From assembly GCA_009760885.1 (NCBI GenBank), contig CM019718.1, positions 29,953,030 to 30,017,029 of the forward strand: a stretch of DNA of 64,000 nt. Direction: 5' to 3'. Position 1 is the stretch's first letter, and each line of letters opens with the position of its first letter. Source of the DNA: Achatina immaculata. Its lineage: Eukaryota > Mollusca > Gastropoda > Stylommatophora > Achatinidae. The notes below the pieces were generated by a model that was not told the origin of the DNA, ran no database searches, and was given only the letters and a program-made list of their open reading frames with translations. Positions 30,633 to 42,333 of the stretch are shown piece after piece. The position numbers and the translations under genes were made by a program.

Positions 30633-33600
30633 CTGTCAATCAGAGTAATGATTTTCATTCTCTGCTTGCTAGATGTCGGTTCTAAGCCACCGTGGCAAAA
30701 TAAATACAGCAATACATTTCTGATCTCATGCCTGTCTGCAAGACACTGACTGGTGTATTAACTGCAAAGAACACTGCTAATAGTTGCAAAATGAATTTAT
30801 ACAACTAACCAAAACAGGCTGCATTCAGATGTGCAGTTTCACAAATCTAAAATGATGAAGTACAACAAAATTACATTCAAGAAAAGACTAGTTTTAGTTA
30901 TAAATATTTAAACTGTCCAGGTGAAGCATCTACACTATTCAACAACACACAAGTACTAACATTATTCAACAACACACAAGTGCTAACATTATTCAACAAC
31001 ACACAAGTGCTAACATTATTCAGCAACACAAAAGTACTAACACTATTCAACAACACAAAAGTACTAACATTATTCAACAACACAAAAGTACTAACACTAT
31101 TCAACAACACAAAAGTACTAACATTATTCAACAACACAAAAGTACTAACATTATTCAACAACATAAAAGTACTAACATTATTCAACAACACAAAAGTACT
31201 AACCTTATTCAACAACACACAAGTACTAGCATTATTCAACAACACAAAAGTACTAACCTTATTCAACAACACAAAAGTACTAACACTATTCAACAACACA
31301 AAAGTGCTAACATTATTCAACAACACAAAAGTACTAACATTATTCAGCAACACAAAAGTACTAACACTATTCAACAACACAAAAGTACTAACATTATTCA
31401 ACAACACACTGGTACTTACATGCGGTTATTCTAAGTACATAAAACCAAATATATAAATGCACAAAAAAGCCACTATAGTAAAGCTGTGATACTGTTTCTA
31501 CATTTTAAAACTATACTAATTACAAGTGTAACACTCATAACAGCGGCTCCCAAACCTTTTAACGATACTGCCCCTTTGCTTCCTAAGCCATATCTCTACC
31601 GCCTTCAATTTCTTTTTTCTACCGCTCAGTTGGTTCTTATGCCATGTACCGCTCCCTTTCCACACACTGCCAATCTGAATCTTCCCAACGCACCCAAGAA
31701 GGATGTATAGCGCAGTTTGGGAACCACTGACTCACAAGATAGAAACAGGAACTTACGTGACGCATTCTTCTGGTGCCTTATATCTGCACGTTCTTAACAG
31801 TTCTATGACAAAATCAGGGTCAATTCTCTCTTCAACTCTCCGCGCTGTGCCATTCGGGCAGAAGACAGAATGAAGACCTATAACTTCATCAAGGTCTAGT
31901 CCATGTAGAAGTGGAACCACAACCTCCGCCCCCAGAGATTCTGTTACACATATGACATCACTAAACTCGGGAACTTGAAGAGCACCTCCTTGTATAAAAA
32001 ACCTACCCGTCTGAAGGGCAGAAGTTAGACCAATGTTCTCAATAATTCGAATCATTTCATCAACGCCAAGATCACGCAGTAGAATTGGGAGAATGCCATA
32101 GTGCACCGTATAATTACTGGCGACCTTGGAGCGAATATTGTCTCGACAGACAGCATCATTTAGTTTCTGGTAGCTGCCAATGCCTACCACATCCAGGGAA
32201 GCTATAGCAACTTTCAGGCTGATTTTTTTGATAGAGCATTGCAGCTGTTGAAGCAGTCTAAACACGTCTAGGATACCCTCTAGAGTTAAGCGTTTGTCCA
32301 GCTTCATGAGGTCATTTGCATCAATGCCAAGAACAAGATCCAGGCCAAGAACATTAACAAGGGTCAGGAGAATCTGAGAAAGCCTGGAACCTTGAAGAAA
32401 GAGAGGGATCCTCGCAGGGCAGGTTATGTTGTGGAGACCAAGAATCTTTTCCAGGGTTTCAGTTTGAAGAAGACTGATAACCGGCGGTGCACCTAACGCT
32501 TTGACCAGACACACGATCTCGTCAGTGAACAGACTCCAGCCATTTCTTCGGATAAGATCAATGAGTTCATTGACGCGGTCCTCCACACAAGCAATTTCAT
32601 TCAGGCCAAGCAAGGTGTCCAAACTAAGACCTTTCAGAAGTTCGAGCACCACGCCGAGGCCTAACTTTTCCAGCAGACAGAGCAGTGTATTTAGTAAATT
32701 TCCCAAAAGACCTTCTTTACCTAAAAGGCCACCCAAGAGACCTTCTTTACCTAAAAGGCCACCCAAGAGACCTCCCTCTCCTCCTAAAAGATTGCCCAAA
32801 AGAGCACGCTCCTGAATGTTTCCTTCCAGATTGAGCTGGTCTGCATCCGTTTTGTGCAGCAGGGTCAAAAAGCCTGCGAGAACTAGCAGGACAGCGAGCA
32901 GTCGCTGCATCTGAAATGAGAACAATAACTGTGTGAAAGACAAAACAGAGACAGAAGATGACTGGCAGAGTGACTGCACAGCTGTCAGGGCCAACAAACC
33001 AGAACTGACCAAGACCCTGTGCAGGCTGGTGCACACAGCACTATGTTCAGTCCGGCCACTGGGATAAGGAACTGTTTTTATGTGAACTTTCCCGTCATCG
33101 CTGTCATTATCGATATTTTAAGGTTCACTGATTCGGTTTACTTTATACTTGCTGATGCTCGCAGCTACTCTTGTGATTCTCTCATCCTCGATCTTGTAAG
33201 AGTCTATCCCTTTCTGTTAATTTCCTCAGTGGCGTCCCGCGTACTTTGAGGATATCAGACTTCAAAAATAAGGTCCATGGTAGAGGCGCCCCCCCCCCAA
33301 AAAAAAAAACATGGCTAGTCAGGACATACATTCATCTTGTCCTTGAACTTTTCCAGTTGTATCAGGAAACTCCTTCTCCTAAAGCGTCCCGCACTCATGT
33401 AAATAGGAACTGGCCCGGACGTCGCAACAGTTTGGTGGGAGACAGGGTCGTGTTTCGTCATCATCTGCTCCTTTAGTCCGAGCTTGTTACGCCAACTCTT
33501 TGCGAAATCTTTTCTGTAGATATACACGCGGGACAATTTTTAAAAAAAGGATTTATTAGCCAGAAGTCACCTCTAGTCGACACCAGACATTACAGTCCTG

Positions 33601-36600
33601 AAGATGCAGTATTTTTGCTAGTTTTGCTGTTAAAACTAACCAGGTTTCTTTCACAAAGCTACACATTATTAATTCATGAAGGATTCACCTGCCTTTCCAG
33701 TAACTTCACATATTAGATGTTCTGTAAGCCACGCAGCATGAGGCTTAGACTGGCTTAGATCTAGAAAATTGATTTGGTCAAACATGAAATAGACCAGTGT
33801 TTCCCAAAGTGGGCGATAGCGCCCCACCCTGTGCGCGTTGGATCGGAATAGCGGGGGGTGGGGTGGGGTTGAGAGAAAATAAAAGAGCAGAAAACTCATC
33901 CACATTAAAAGGTGATAAAATAATGCAGAAGGTGAGTTATAAACGTGTTCCGTCATGCTGTTAAACTGGTTTGCTAACAAAGTTTTTAGGTGTGTAATGC
34001 ATATCCTAGTTGGCCATCGTACGAATATTACATGGAAAGGGGGGGGGGGACGTTGAGGACGTGGCATGGGAGCAGAAGACGACAGCCCGAACAAGCCTGG
34101 GAAGCACTGAAGTAGACTGTTCTTCCGATGGGAGATCTCGCAGAACTTGGGAAGAACATCTTATTTTCCAGGCTGGCTCCCTGCATCCAGCCGGACTAAA
34201 TTCTCAGTTCCGCTTTATGTGAACTACTCTGTCCTTTGATTGGCTACACTCCTACTTCTACATCTTTCCTGCCCTTACTCCATGTTTTCTTCTCTTTTAT
34301 TACCCAGATGTCACAAATATTTTCTCATATTTTTTGCTTGCAGACAAGAACATCTTTCAGCGCGAGCATTCCATTTATTTCTATCCCTATTCGTGTTCAG
34401 AGGTTCCCAAGCGAGGTCCCTTGCCGAACTGGTGCTGTGTTTTTCAGACACAACTCTTCATACTTTTCAATTTGCATCCTCCCCCCCCCGCCCCTTTTTT
34501 TTGTTTATTGTCTTTTTTTGCTGTCTAGAGTGTCTGTCTGACCTTGAAGCCGTATTTTCCTCTATGAGGTCACTAAGCTTGCCGGCGGGACTTCGCTGAC
34601 GTCATTTTTGTTTTTCTGTTTCTCAGCCAACCGTCTTCTGGACAGGTGTATTTTGTCTCTGACTTTGGTGCTCTGACAGGTGTATTAGGTCACTGACTTT
34701 CATACTCTGACCAGGTATATTTTGTCTCTGACTTTGGTGTTCTAGCAGGTGTATTTTATCTCTGACTTTGGTGTTCTAGCAGGTGTATTTTATCTCTGAC
34801 TTTCATGCTCTGGCCAGGTGTATTTTTTCTCTGACTTTGGTGTTCTGGCAGGTGTATTTTGTCTCTGACTTTGGTGCTCTGACAGGTGTATTTTGTCTCT
34901 GACTTTGGTGCTCTGACAGGTGTATTTTGTCTCTGACTTTGGTGCTCTGACAGGTGTTTTGTTTCTGACTTTGGTGCTCTGGCCAGGTGTATTTTGTCTC
35001 TGACTTTTGTGCTCTGACAGGTGTTTTGTTTCTGACTTTGGTGCTCTGGCCAGGTGTATTTTGTCTCTGACTTTGGTGCTCTGACAGGTGTTTTGTTTCT
35101 GACTTTGGTGCTCTGGCCAGGTGTATTTTGTCTCTGACTTTTGTGCTCCGACAGGTGTATTTTGTCTCTGCCTTTCATGCTCTGGCCAGGTGTATTTTGT
35201 CTCTGACTTTGGTGCTCTGGCCAGGTGTATTTTGTCTCTGACTTTGGTGCTCTGACAGGTGTATTTTGTCTCTGACTTTGGTGCTCTGACAGGTGTATTT
35301 TGTCTCTGACTTTGGTGCTCTGGCCAGGTGTATTTTGTCTCTGACTTTGGTGCTCTGGCCAGGTGTATTTTGTCTCTGACTTTGGTGCTCTGACAGGTGT
35401 ATTTTGTCTCTGACTTTGGTGCTCAGACAGGTGTATTTTGTCTCTGACTTTGGTGCTCTGACAGGTGTATTTTGTCTCTGACTTTGGTGCTCTGACAGGT
35501 GTATTTTGTCTCTGACTTTGGTGCTCTGACAGGTGTATTTTGTCTCTGACTTTGGTGCTCTGGCCAGGTGTATTTTGTCTCTGACTTTGGTGCTCTGGCC
35601 AGGTGTATTTTGTCTCTGACTTTGGTGCTCTGACAGGTGTATTTTGTCTCTGACTTTGGTGCTCAGACAGGTGTATTTTGTCTCTGACTTTGGTGCTCTG
35701 ACAGGTGTATTTTGTCTCTGACTTTGGTGCTCTGACAGGTGTATTTTGTCTCTGACTTTGGTGCTCTGACAGGTGTATTTTGTCTCTGACTTTGGTGCTC
35801 TGGCCAGGTGTATTTTGTCTCTGACTTTGGTGCTCTGACAGGTGTATTTTGTCTCTGACTTTCATGCTCTGACAGGTGTATTTTGTCTCTGACTTTCATG
35901 CTCTGGCCAGGTGTATTTTGTCTCTGACTTTGGTGCTCTGACAGGTGTATTTTGTCTCTGACTTTGGTGCTCTGACAGGTGTATTTTGTCTCTGACGTTG
36001 GTGCTCTGACAGGTGTATTTTGTCTCTGACTTTGATACTCTGACAGGTGTATTTTGTCTCTGACTTTGGTGCTCTGACAGGTGTATTTTGTCTCTGACTT
36101 TCGTGCTCTGGCCAGGTGTATTTTGTCTCTGACAGGTGTATTTTGTCTCTGACTTTGGTGCTCTGACAGGTGTATTTTGTCTCTGACTTTGGTGCTCTGA
36201 CAGGTGTATTTTGTCTCTGACTTTGGTGCTCTGACAGGTGTATTTTGTCTCTGACTTTCATACTCTGGCCAGGTGTCTCTGACTTTCATACTCTGGCCAG
36301 GTGTCTCTGACTTTCATGGTTGGAAGCAATGCCCACACTAAGATTTTACGGTTCATGCGCAACATTTTGATCACGTGAGCGAAGATATTCTTTGAAAAAA
36401 AAACACTGTTAAGTAGACGTGCATCGTAATGCCAAATTATAGAGTAAACTTCCGAGATCTCACAGAAAAAAAAATGCTGAAAACACTAAGAAATCTCGAA
36501 AACAAACTCAGGTAGAGCTACTTTAACACAGAGTAACATCATGAAGTTGAACATTAAAGTAGTAATTTTACTTCATGTTGTGCTATTTTGAGTGGATTAT

Positions 36601-37067
36601 AAAATATCATTCGTGGCACGATTTGTGTGTGTATGTATGTATGTGTGTGTGTGTGCGCGCGCGGGCGGGCAACTTGGGGGGAATTTTGCTTAGAAGGTAT
36701 CTGTCAGCAAAGTTTCCTTAATTATGGGACATTCTTGTTTTCTGTGATGCCGAAACAGTGCTGAACCTGAACCTAAGTTTCCTTTCATACTTTGTTCCTG
36801 TTAGTTCTCTGGTGTTTAACCATCTCTGTCGTCCTCGACGAAAGCATTTTGCCTAAATATTGAATTGTTGCTGACCGGTTTTCATTCCCATGTGCTCGAC
36901 TTATTATTTACCTCTTCTCTTTTCCTTCATCTTTCTATCTTTTTTTCTTCTTGCCGCTGAACCTATTGCGTGGCTCTGAACACTGCCTGGACAGAATGTA
37001 GGAAAATAATGTACAAATACTCACCTTGGCAGGTCTGACTACTTGTGAGTGCTCAGCCAAGCTTACT
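30545..37067 (-). CDS. Gene A: secreted Leu-rich protein with C-X29-C modules, unknown family
   Basis: Proposed join(37067..37025 non-coding, 32910..31757, 30632..30545), 413 aa. The start ATG at 32910 opens exon 2 directly after a TTCTCATTTCAG acceptor. Residues 1-20 (MQRLLAVLLVLAGFLTLLHK) are a signal peptide. Residues 37-75 are LLGGLLG-type repeats. From 78 onward come helical repeats; four pairs of Cys are each 30 apart (78/108, 134/164, 225/255, 321/351). N-glycosylation sites: 161, 266, 353. The end has Cys 375, 383, and with exon 3, 386 and 396 (CVTC-X9-C). Likely extracellular; function unknown. GGLLGGLLG recalls BPI-fold/PLUNC proteins, but that may be only composition. Exon 2 is certain as coding; exons 1 and 3 are inferred. 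Divergent from gene B. Confidence 0.8.
30930..31420. repeat. 27-bp minisatellite array
   Basis: About eighteen units of 27 bp (ACATTATTCAACAACACAAA...). Both strands are open (VLTLFNNTK on plus, LLNNVSTFV on minus) only because 27 is a multiple of 3. It lies in intron 2 of gene A. Confidence 0.96.
31541..31729. mobile_element. hAT MITE with target-site duplication
   Basis: 189 bp. Ends CAGCGGCTCCCAAACC and the complement CAGTGGTTCCCAAACTG form the inverted repeats. Flanked by ACTCATAA (31533-31540) and ACTCACAA (31730-31737), an 8-bp duplication with one change, as expected for hAT. It lies 27 bp inside intron 2 of gene A. Confidence 0.85.
31757..32910 (-). CDS. Gene A exon 2 (main coding exon)
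   Basis: 1154 bp, 384 whole codons from ATG 32910, ending GTCAC|GTAAGT (phase 2, perfect donor). Contains signal peptide, LLGGLLG stretch and all four C-X29-C modules. At 32701-32770 the DNA has a 36-bp repeat (AAAGACCTTCTTTACCTAAA) that encodes the doubled GLLGKEGLLG block. Confidence 0.9.
32911..34639. other. Gene A intron 1, near part
   Basis: Contains a hAT-type end at 33797-33830 (CCAGTGTTTCCCAAAGTGGG) without a matching partner, and at 33990-34220 a Penelope-like C-terminal remnant (REHLIFQAGSLHPAGLNSQF-type text: TWEEHLIFQAGSLHPAGLNS). The C run at 33291-33299 is followed by poly-A. No other gene seen. Confidence 0.5.
33990..34220 (+). pseudogene. Penelope-like element, C-terminal scrap
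   Basis: The end of the frame reads RTWEEHLIFQAGSLHPAGLN, like the [14 protein letters not shown] end of the copy at 10525-11515 and the usual last residues of Penelope-like GIY-YIG domains. A poly-G insertion (34038-34049) interrupts it. Confidence 0.5.
34640..36325. repeat. 34-bp minisatellite array (1.7 kb)
   Basis: About 48 units of 34 bp (TTTGGTGCTCTGACAGGTGT...). Main variants are GACAGG / GGCCAGG and GGTGCTC / CATGCTC; blocks of several units in the same order recur (35200-35560 repeats as 35560-35830), showing higher-order duplication. It lies in intron 1 of gene A. The 369-codon minus-strand frame (KVRDKIHLSEHQSQRQNTPV) is the three frames of the unit read in turn. Confidence 0.97.
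36626..36670. repeat. Alternating purine-pyrimidine tract (GT/GC)
   Basis: TGTGTGTGTATGTATGTATG then (GT)n and GCGCGCGCGGGCGGGC. It has Z-DNA potential and lies about 350 bp downstream of the gene A start site, within its first intron. Confidence 0.85.
37025..37067 (-). other. Gene A exon 1 (5' UTR)
   Basis: Proposed from a TATA box 25 bp upstream, an initiator-like TCAGTA at 37067 and a perfect donor CCAAG|GTGAGTA ending at 37025. Non-coding; splices to the ATG-bearing exon 2 over a 4.1-kb intron. Confidence 0.6.
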
Positions 37068-37084
37068 GACAGATACCACAGAAG

Positions 37085-37092
37085 TTTATATA
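37085..37092 (-). promoter_or_regulatory. Gene A TATA box
   Basis: TATATAAA on the minus strand, 25 bp before the proposed start at 37067. The equivalent box in gene B is at 43662. Confidence 0.6.
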
Positions 37093-39044
37093 CCTTGCCA
37101 GAACTTAATTACTCGGTAGATCTTGACAGGTTGGAGACAGTTGGTTAAAACTAAGCCCAAAAAAATGCAGTGAGCCGTTGTTCCTGGGGTGGTAGTTATA
37201 ATCATTATGTTATTGCTGATGTTTTGTTTTTTTTTAAATCATGAATTTTGTGTGAATGTGTGTTACCGAAGTTATATTGTTTTTCGAGAAGTATTGCTAG
37301 AAAACTGCTACCAAAAGTTTTGAATTTCTAATATGTCTCAGATGTTTACTGACAAATGGTAAAGTGTCGCAAGCCCCCCCCCACACACACACATACACAT
37401 ACATACATCCGCACCCCCACCTCTGGGTGAATTACTTAGTAGGTTTTTGTGGGGGAGGGGGAGTAGAAGGGGTTTTTTTTGTACTTTGATATCTGTTATT
37501 GTATCGTATGAGTTTTATCTATGTCTGTTGTTACGCTAGAAATATGTAGATATTAATAATTACATATTTCATCATTTTTTTCCCCGCCAATTTCAGTATT
37601 TCCATTGAACATTTTCTACAATCTCTTTCATGTTTACTTTCAGTTTTTCTTTTTCCATTGGCCGTCTCTCAAATTCGGTTTTCTTTATTTTCAGTTTTTC
37701 TATTGGATATTTTCCACATTTTTCTTTCTTGTCCACAGTCAGTTTTTCGACTTCCGTTTCCTTGATTCTTTCTTCAGCATGTAAAGTTTTTGCTCTGAAA
37801 GTTTCCTTTATTTCTTCCTTTTTGTTGTTTCAGCTGTGCGGTTTTCTATTGTTTCATCAAGCCACTTTTCTTGCTGCATTCATTTTGTTCTTCATCTCTT
37901 CAATTTTCTTCTTGTGCCCCGTTAAATTGTTTCTTCTGTACTATTCCTTATTTGACATGTTAGCTTTTGGCGCTCGCTAAAGTTATTCTCGTTGTTCTAA
38001 TAAAATGCTTTATTTACATTACAACAGAATTCCTCAATTCTGGAATTCTGTGATTTTATTTAACGTTATAGGGGAGTTAACCATGGATTTATCTTGTATA
38101 TTGACGTAGTAGTTAGCGCCCTTAGTTTTTTTTAAAGTACAGATCAACTATAGGTCAGTTTGGCACGTTGAAGACCATTTCTTGTCATGTCCAGGCACGG
38201 GATTTTTTTTACAGTTTACTAAAGTTAATTAGGATTTGTTTGTTTAAATTGTTATTTTTAGTTACAGAAAAGCTTAAAATATGATTGTTGTTTTCAGTTT
38301 ATTGTCCAAGGTCATAAACAGGTAATCACGATTTTTATCTTCGGGAAGATGTAGGAATAGGAATTATAGTTCATATTTAAGGACCAAACTCTTACGTATG
38401 ATAATGATAAGTAGTAGACATTCATTATGATTGAATATTGATTATGTAGAGTTTGACTGAGAAGGATGTTTCACATAAGATGCTAGGATGTGAACTGTTA
38501 GTTTTGTTTCCTCATGGATCCAATGTGTAAATTTTTGATGCATCTACGAGTTGTTAGAAATAGTTATAACTGAAGAAATGTGAATTGGTTCTATTTCGAT
38601 TTTTTAAGGACTTTAAGTCCGATATTTTTGGTGATGTGAAGTTGCAGGTAAGGATCCATGGAATTTTCAGTGAGTTAGTAAGCTGGCTCTTATTCCATCA
38701 TGTTGAATGCCTGTTTTTCCTAGCTGAGAGTGATTGTTGCCCACTCCCTCCCTACATGGCGAACTAGTTCTCATCGGGAGAGGAGTTGGATTTTTCATCT
38801 GTTTACTCAGTTTATTGCTACATCCTCACTTATTCACCACTTATTTTTCCCATAATAAATATATATAATTGCTATTATCAATTTGAGTGTTAATGGTTCT
38901 CAAACTGTTGGGATATGTTCGTTCTCATTTACACATTAAAATTCCTCAGATATAATCAGTAGATAGAGGAAGAAAAAGTTGCTCAGTTTATCACTTTGGT
39001 GGCGGCTTTACACAATTGCGAAGTACTTTAATTAGTGCCGTGAC
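37093..39044. other. Intergenic stretch between divergent genes, no gene seen
   Basis: AT-rich. It holds a C run plus CA/CATA microsatellite (37375-37407) and a T/C-rich segment at 37620-37980. Read on the minus strand that segment is Lys/Glu-rich (KETEVEKLTVDKKEK) but lacks start, stop-free length and splice support. A poly(A)-like AATAAA follows it at 37999. Confidence 0.5.
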
Positions 39045-39245
39045 TTGGCACATACCATACTATACCATTCTATTTTAATTGGCACATACCATACTATACC
39101 ATTCTATTTTAATTGGCACATACCATACTATACCATTCTATTTTAATTGGCACATACCATACTATACCATTCTATTTTAATTGGCACATACCATACTATA
39201 CCATTCTATTTTAATTGGCACATACCGTACTATGCCATTCTATTT
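39045..39245. repeat. 34-bp tandem repeat, about 6 copies
   Basis: Near-identical units GGCACATACCATACTATACC... of 34 bp. Very little divergence. Confidence 0.95.
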
Positions 39246-39454
39246 TAACGTAATCAAGTGTTCTGGATCACTCTGTTCAGTTATTTTTAGTGCCGCATTA
39301 ATGTCTGTTCAGTGTTTTTCATGACATAATTAAGTGTCCTGCGCAATTCTATTAATTCTTATTTTTATATTTAAAAATGTCTTCCCGCTAATGTCGACGA
39401 ATGTCACACGAATGGTGTGCGCTGTTTTGTGCTGTTCACATTTATTTTCTCTTA

Positions 39455-40735
39455 TATCTTTCCCGTGCCGTTAAACGTCACACAGGGCTCACAAGGTAGT
39501 TTTTCCTCTCTTCGACGACTCTTTCAACCTCATCAAGAGATTTTATGCCTGTTAATTTGGCCTCTCTTAACAGTGTCCTCTTCAGAGTTTCACGCGGTCT
39601 GCCTCTTTTTCTTTGGCCTGTTGTGTTCCACTTGATAGCTTGTTTTGGGATTCTCTGATCGTTTATTCTCATCACGTGACCAACATATGTCCATCTTCTT
39701 TTTCTGATCACCCATGAGACTGGTTGCTGTTCAGTCATCTGTCTTATCTCTGCGTTGTTCTTGAATTCGTTCCACTTGATGCCGAGTATTTTCCTTAGGC
39801 ATTTGTTTTCAAAAGAGTCTAATTTCTTGTCTAGTTCTTTAGTTGTTTTCTAGCTTTCGCATGCATCAATGAGGGTGGATATTACATTTGAATTGGATAG
39901 TCTTAACTTGGTTTTTGTGCTTATAACTTTTGAGTTCCATATGTTCTCAAGATTCTTGAAGATCGATGCTGCTTTTGCAATTCTGATTCTAACTTCCTTT
40001 CTGGTGTCACCATCCTGGTCTATATAGCTGCCAAGGTATGCAAAATTGTTCACTTCTTTAATATCTGTCCCTTCTACGTGTGTTTTTCCATTTTGAATAA
40101 TGAGAATTTTCATTATTTTTGTTTTGTCCTTGTTAATTTCAAGTCCTATTTTGCTAGCCAGTGAAGACAGGATATCTGTTTTTTCTTGCATGGAATTCAA
40201 ATTGTTACTGATAAGAGTTATGTCATCAGCAAAATCAAGATCTTCTAGTTGGGTCCCATGTACCTAGTCAATACCCGTGTTACCTGCGCAGCATTTTTTC
40301 ATTATAAAGTCTATTGTAATCCCAAAAAGTAAAAGAGACAGTATACATCCTTGTTTCACACCTGTTTCAATCTGGAACCATTCACGCATCCCTTCTTCTG
40401 TTTCGACTGCACAAACATATCCATTGTATAAGTCCTTAATGATGTTGACAGTTTTAGATGGTATTCTATATAGACATAAAATTCTCCATAATGAATTTCT
40501 GTGTATGCTATCAAATGCCTTTTAAAGTCTATGAAGTTCAGTATTAATGGTTTGTGCTTTTCAATATATTCTTCAAGTATTATTCTGAGAGTAAAGATCT
40601 GGTCGAGACAGCTTCTCGCTTTTCGAAATCCTCCTTTTTCTTCTCTCATTGCTGTATCCACTATATCTTTAAGTCTATTCAAAATGACCTTGCAAAATAC
40701 TTTTGACACAACTGATATTAAGGTTACTCATCTCC
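39455..40735 (-). pseudogene. LINE group B fragment, copy 3 (longest of group)
   Basis: Minus-strand pieces in order: LNRLKDIVDTAMREEKGGFR (reverse-transcriptase start), SCLDQIFTLRIILEEY, palm LILNFIDF, VKQGCILSLLLFGI-type text, LADDITLI-type catalytic text in broken frame, [40 protein letters not shown] and the C-terminal region [20 protein letters not shown]. It ends with the group's 3' end (GTGACGTTTAACGGCACGGG on the minus strand). Frame breaks inactivate it. Confidence 0.88.
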
Positions 40736-40779
40736 AATTGTTACAATCACTAAGGACTTATAAGGGTCAGGAAAAATCA

Positions 40780-41450
40780 CATAGTAAGAGGAGGGAATAT
40801 CACATAGTAAGAGGAGGGAATATCACATAGTAAGAGGAGGGAATATCACATAGTAAGAGGAGCAAATATCACATGGTAAGAGGAGCAAATATCACATAGT
40901 AAGAGGAGGGAATATCACATAGTAAGAGGAGGGAATATCACATAGTAAGAGGAGCAAATATCACATAGTAAGAGGAGGGAATATCACATAGTAAGAGGAG
41001 GGAATATCACATAGTAAGAGGAGGGAATATCACATAGTAAGAAGAGGAAATATCACATAGTAAGAGGAGGGAGTATCACATAGTAAGAGGAGCAAATATC
41101 ACATAGTAAGAGGAGGGAATATCACATAGTAAGAGGAGCAAATATCACATAGTAAGAGGAGGGAATATCACATAGTAAGAGGAGGGAATATCACATAGTA
41201 AGAGGAGGGAATATCACATAGTAAGAGGAGGGAGTATCACATAGTAAGAGGAGCAAATATCACATAGTAAGAGGAGGGAATATCACATAGTAAGAGGAGG
41301 GAATATCACATAGTAAGAAGAGGGAATATCACATAGTAAGAAGAGGGAATATAACAAATAGTAAGAAGAGCAAAGATCATATAGTTAATAAAAAGAGCAA
41401 AATATCACATAGTAAGAGGAAGAAAAAAATCACATAATAATAAGAGCAAA
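40780..41450. repeat. 23-bp minisatellite array
   Basis: About 26 units of 23 bp (AAGAGGAGGGAATATCACAT...), variants GGGAAT / GCAAAT; it degrades toward 41450. A related 27-bp array resumes at 42334 after a mariner element. Confidence 0.95.
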
Positions 41451-41506
41451 GATTGTACAATAAAAAAAATAATAACAAGAAAATTCACACAGCCGGTGAG
41501 AAGAGC

Positions 41507-42333
41507 TACGAGGGCCATACCGAAAGTCGTGAGCAAAATTTTTTTTTAAATCAGAATTTATAGATAGAGAAAATATAAGTGTATCAGCTTAAACTGCATC
41601 CTTTGCACTTCGTGTAAAAGTCACATGACGTCACCATCATGTATCACATAATCACGCGGAGCAGAAACAAAATAGCGGGTGCTGAAGTTTCGTTTCGTCA
41701 GCGTGCTGTTATTGAGTTCCTCGTTAAAGAGGAAATCCCCGCTGCTGAAATTCACCAAAGACTTCAACTTTCTTATGGAGATGTGTGTATGGGTGCTAGC
41801 AGTGTTAGGAGGTGGATGAAACATTTCAAAGATGAAAACACGAGCATCCAAGATATGCCTCACAGCGGTAGCCCTCGAACTGCCTCCACTGAATGCAACG
41901 TAGAAAGGGTTGACGACATCATTAAAGAAGACAGACTGTCACAGTATCTGAAGTCGCTGTAAATCTTGGAATAGGACACAATGCAGCACAGGAAATGATT
42001 GAACACTAGGCTATAGAAAAGTTTGTGCTCGGTAGGTCCCACATTTGTTGACTGAAGATCACAAACCTGTGAGAAAAACCTTCACTCAACTGCGGAAATT
42101 CAGAAAATAGGCTGGGAAATTCTTCCACACCCTGCTTCGGTCAGCTGGAAAGGAATTCTACCGGGAGGGTATTTTCAAACTTGCAGAGCGATGGGGAAAA
42201 TGTATACAGAGAAATGGAGATTATGTTGAAAAGTGAAGAGAAATATGCACTTTAAGGTGATACATTTATATTTTATCTACCTATAAATTCTGATTTTAAA
42301 AAATTGCTCCCGACTTTCGGTATGACCCTCGTA
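41507..42333 (+). mobile_element. Internally deleted mariner element with complete ends
   Basis: The terminal repeats ACGAGGGCCATACCGAAAGT (41508) and its partner at 42310-42333 (complement ACGAGGGTCATACCGAAAGT) are flanked by TA, the usual mariner target. Inside, the frame at 41639-41962 encodes the N-terminal helix-turn-helix half of the transposase (FRQRAVIEFLVKEEIPAAEI, SSVRRWMKHFKDENTSIQDM, SGSPRTASTECNVERVDDII), and 42110-42230 encodes the C-terminal end (FYREGIFKLAERWGKCIQRN-type text in a broken frame). The catalytic middle is mostly missing. Confidence 0.88.
41639..41962 (+). pseudogene. Mariner transposase N-terminal (DNA-binding) fragment
   Basis: 107 codons open from ATG to TAA. 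It covers both helix-turn-helix units (AEIHQRLQLSYGD and SSVRRWMKHFKD) and the RSGRP-like linker (HSGSPRTA), then ends before any catalytic Asp. It would bind DNA but not cut if made. It is a relic; expression is unknown. Confidence 0.75.

Noticed and set aside
31753..33036. Longer minus frame starting at 33036 as the start of gene A.
   Set aside because: The 42 extra residues lie upstream of a strong acceptor directly before the ATG at 32910, and that ATG begins a perfect signal peptide.
34756..36289. Minus-strand frames of 369 and 208 codons (KVRDKIHLSEHQ...).
   Set aside because: They are the 34-bp unit read through its three frames in turn; no unique sequence, no start or splice support.
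37630..37980. 116-codon plus frame and Lys/Glu-rich minus reading.
   Set aside because: The plus frame is Phe/Ser low-complexity from a pyrimidine-rich tract; the minus reading has stops and no splice support.
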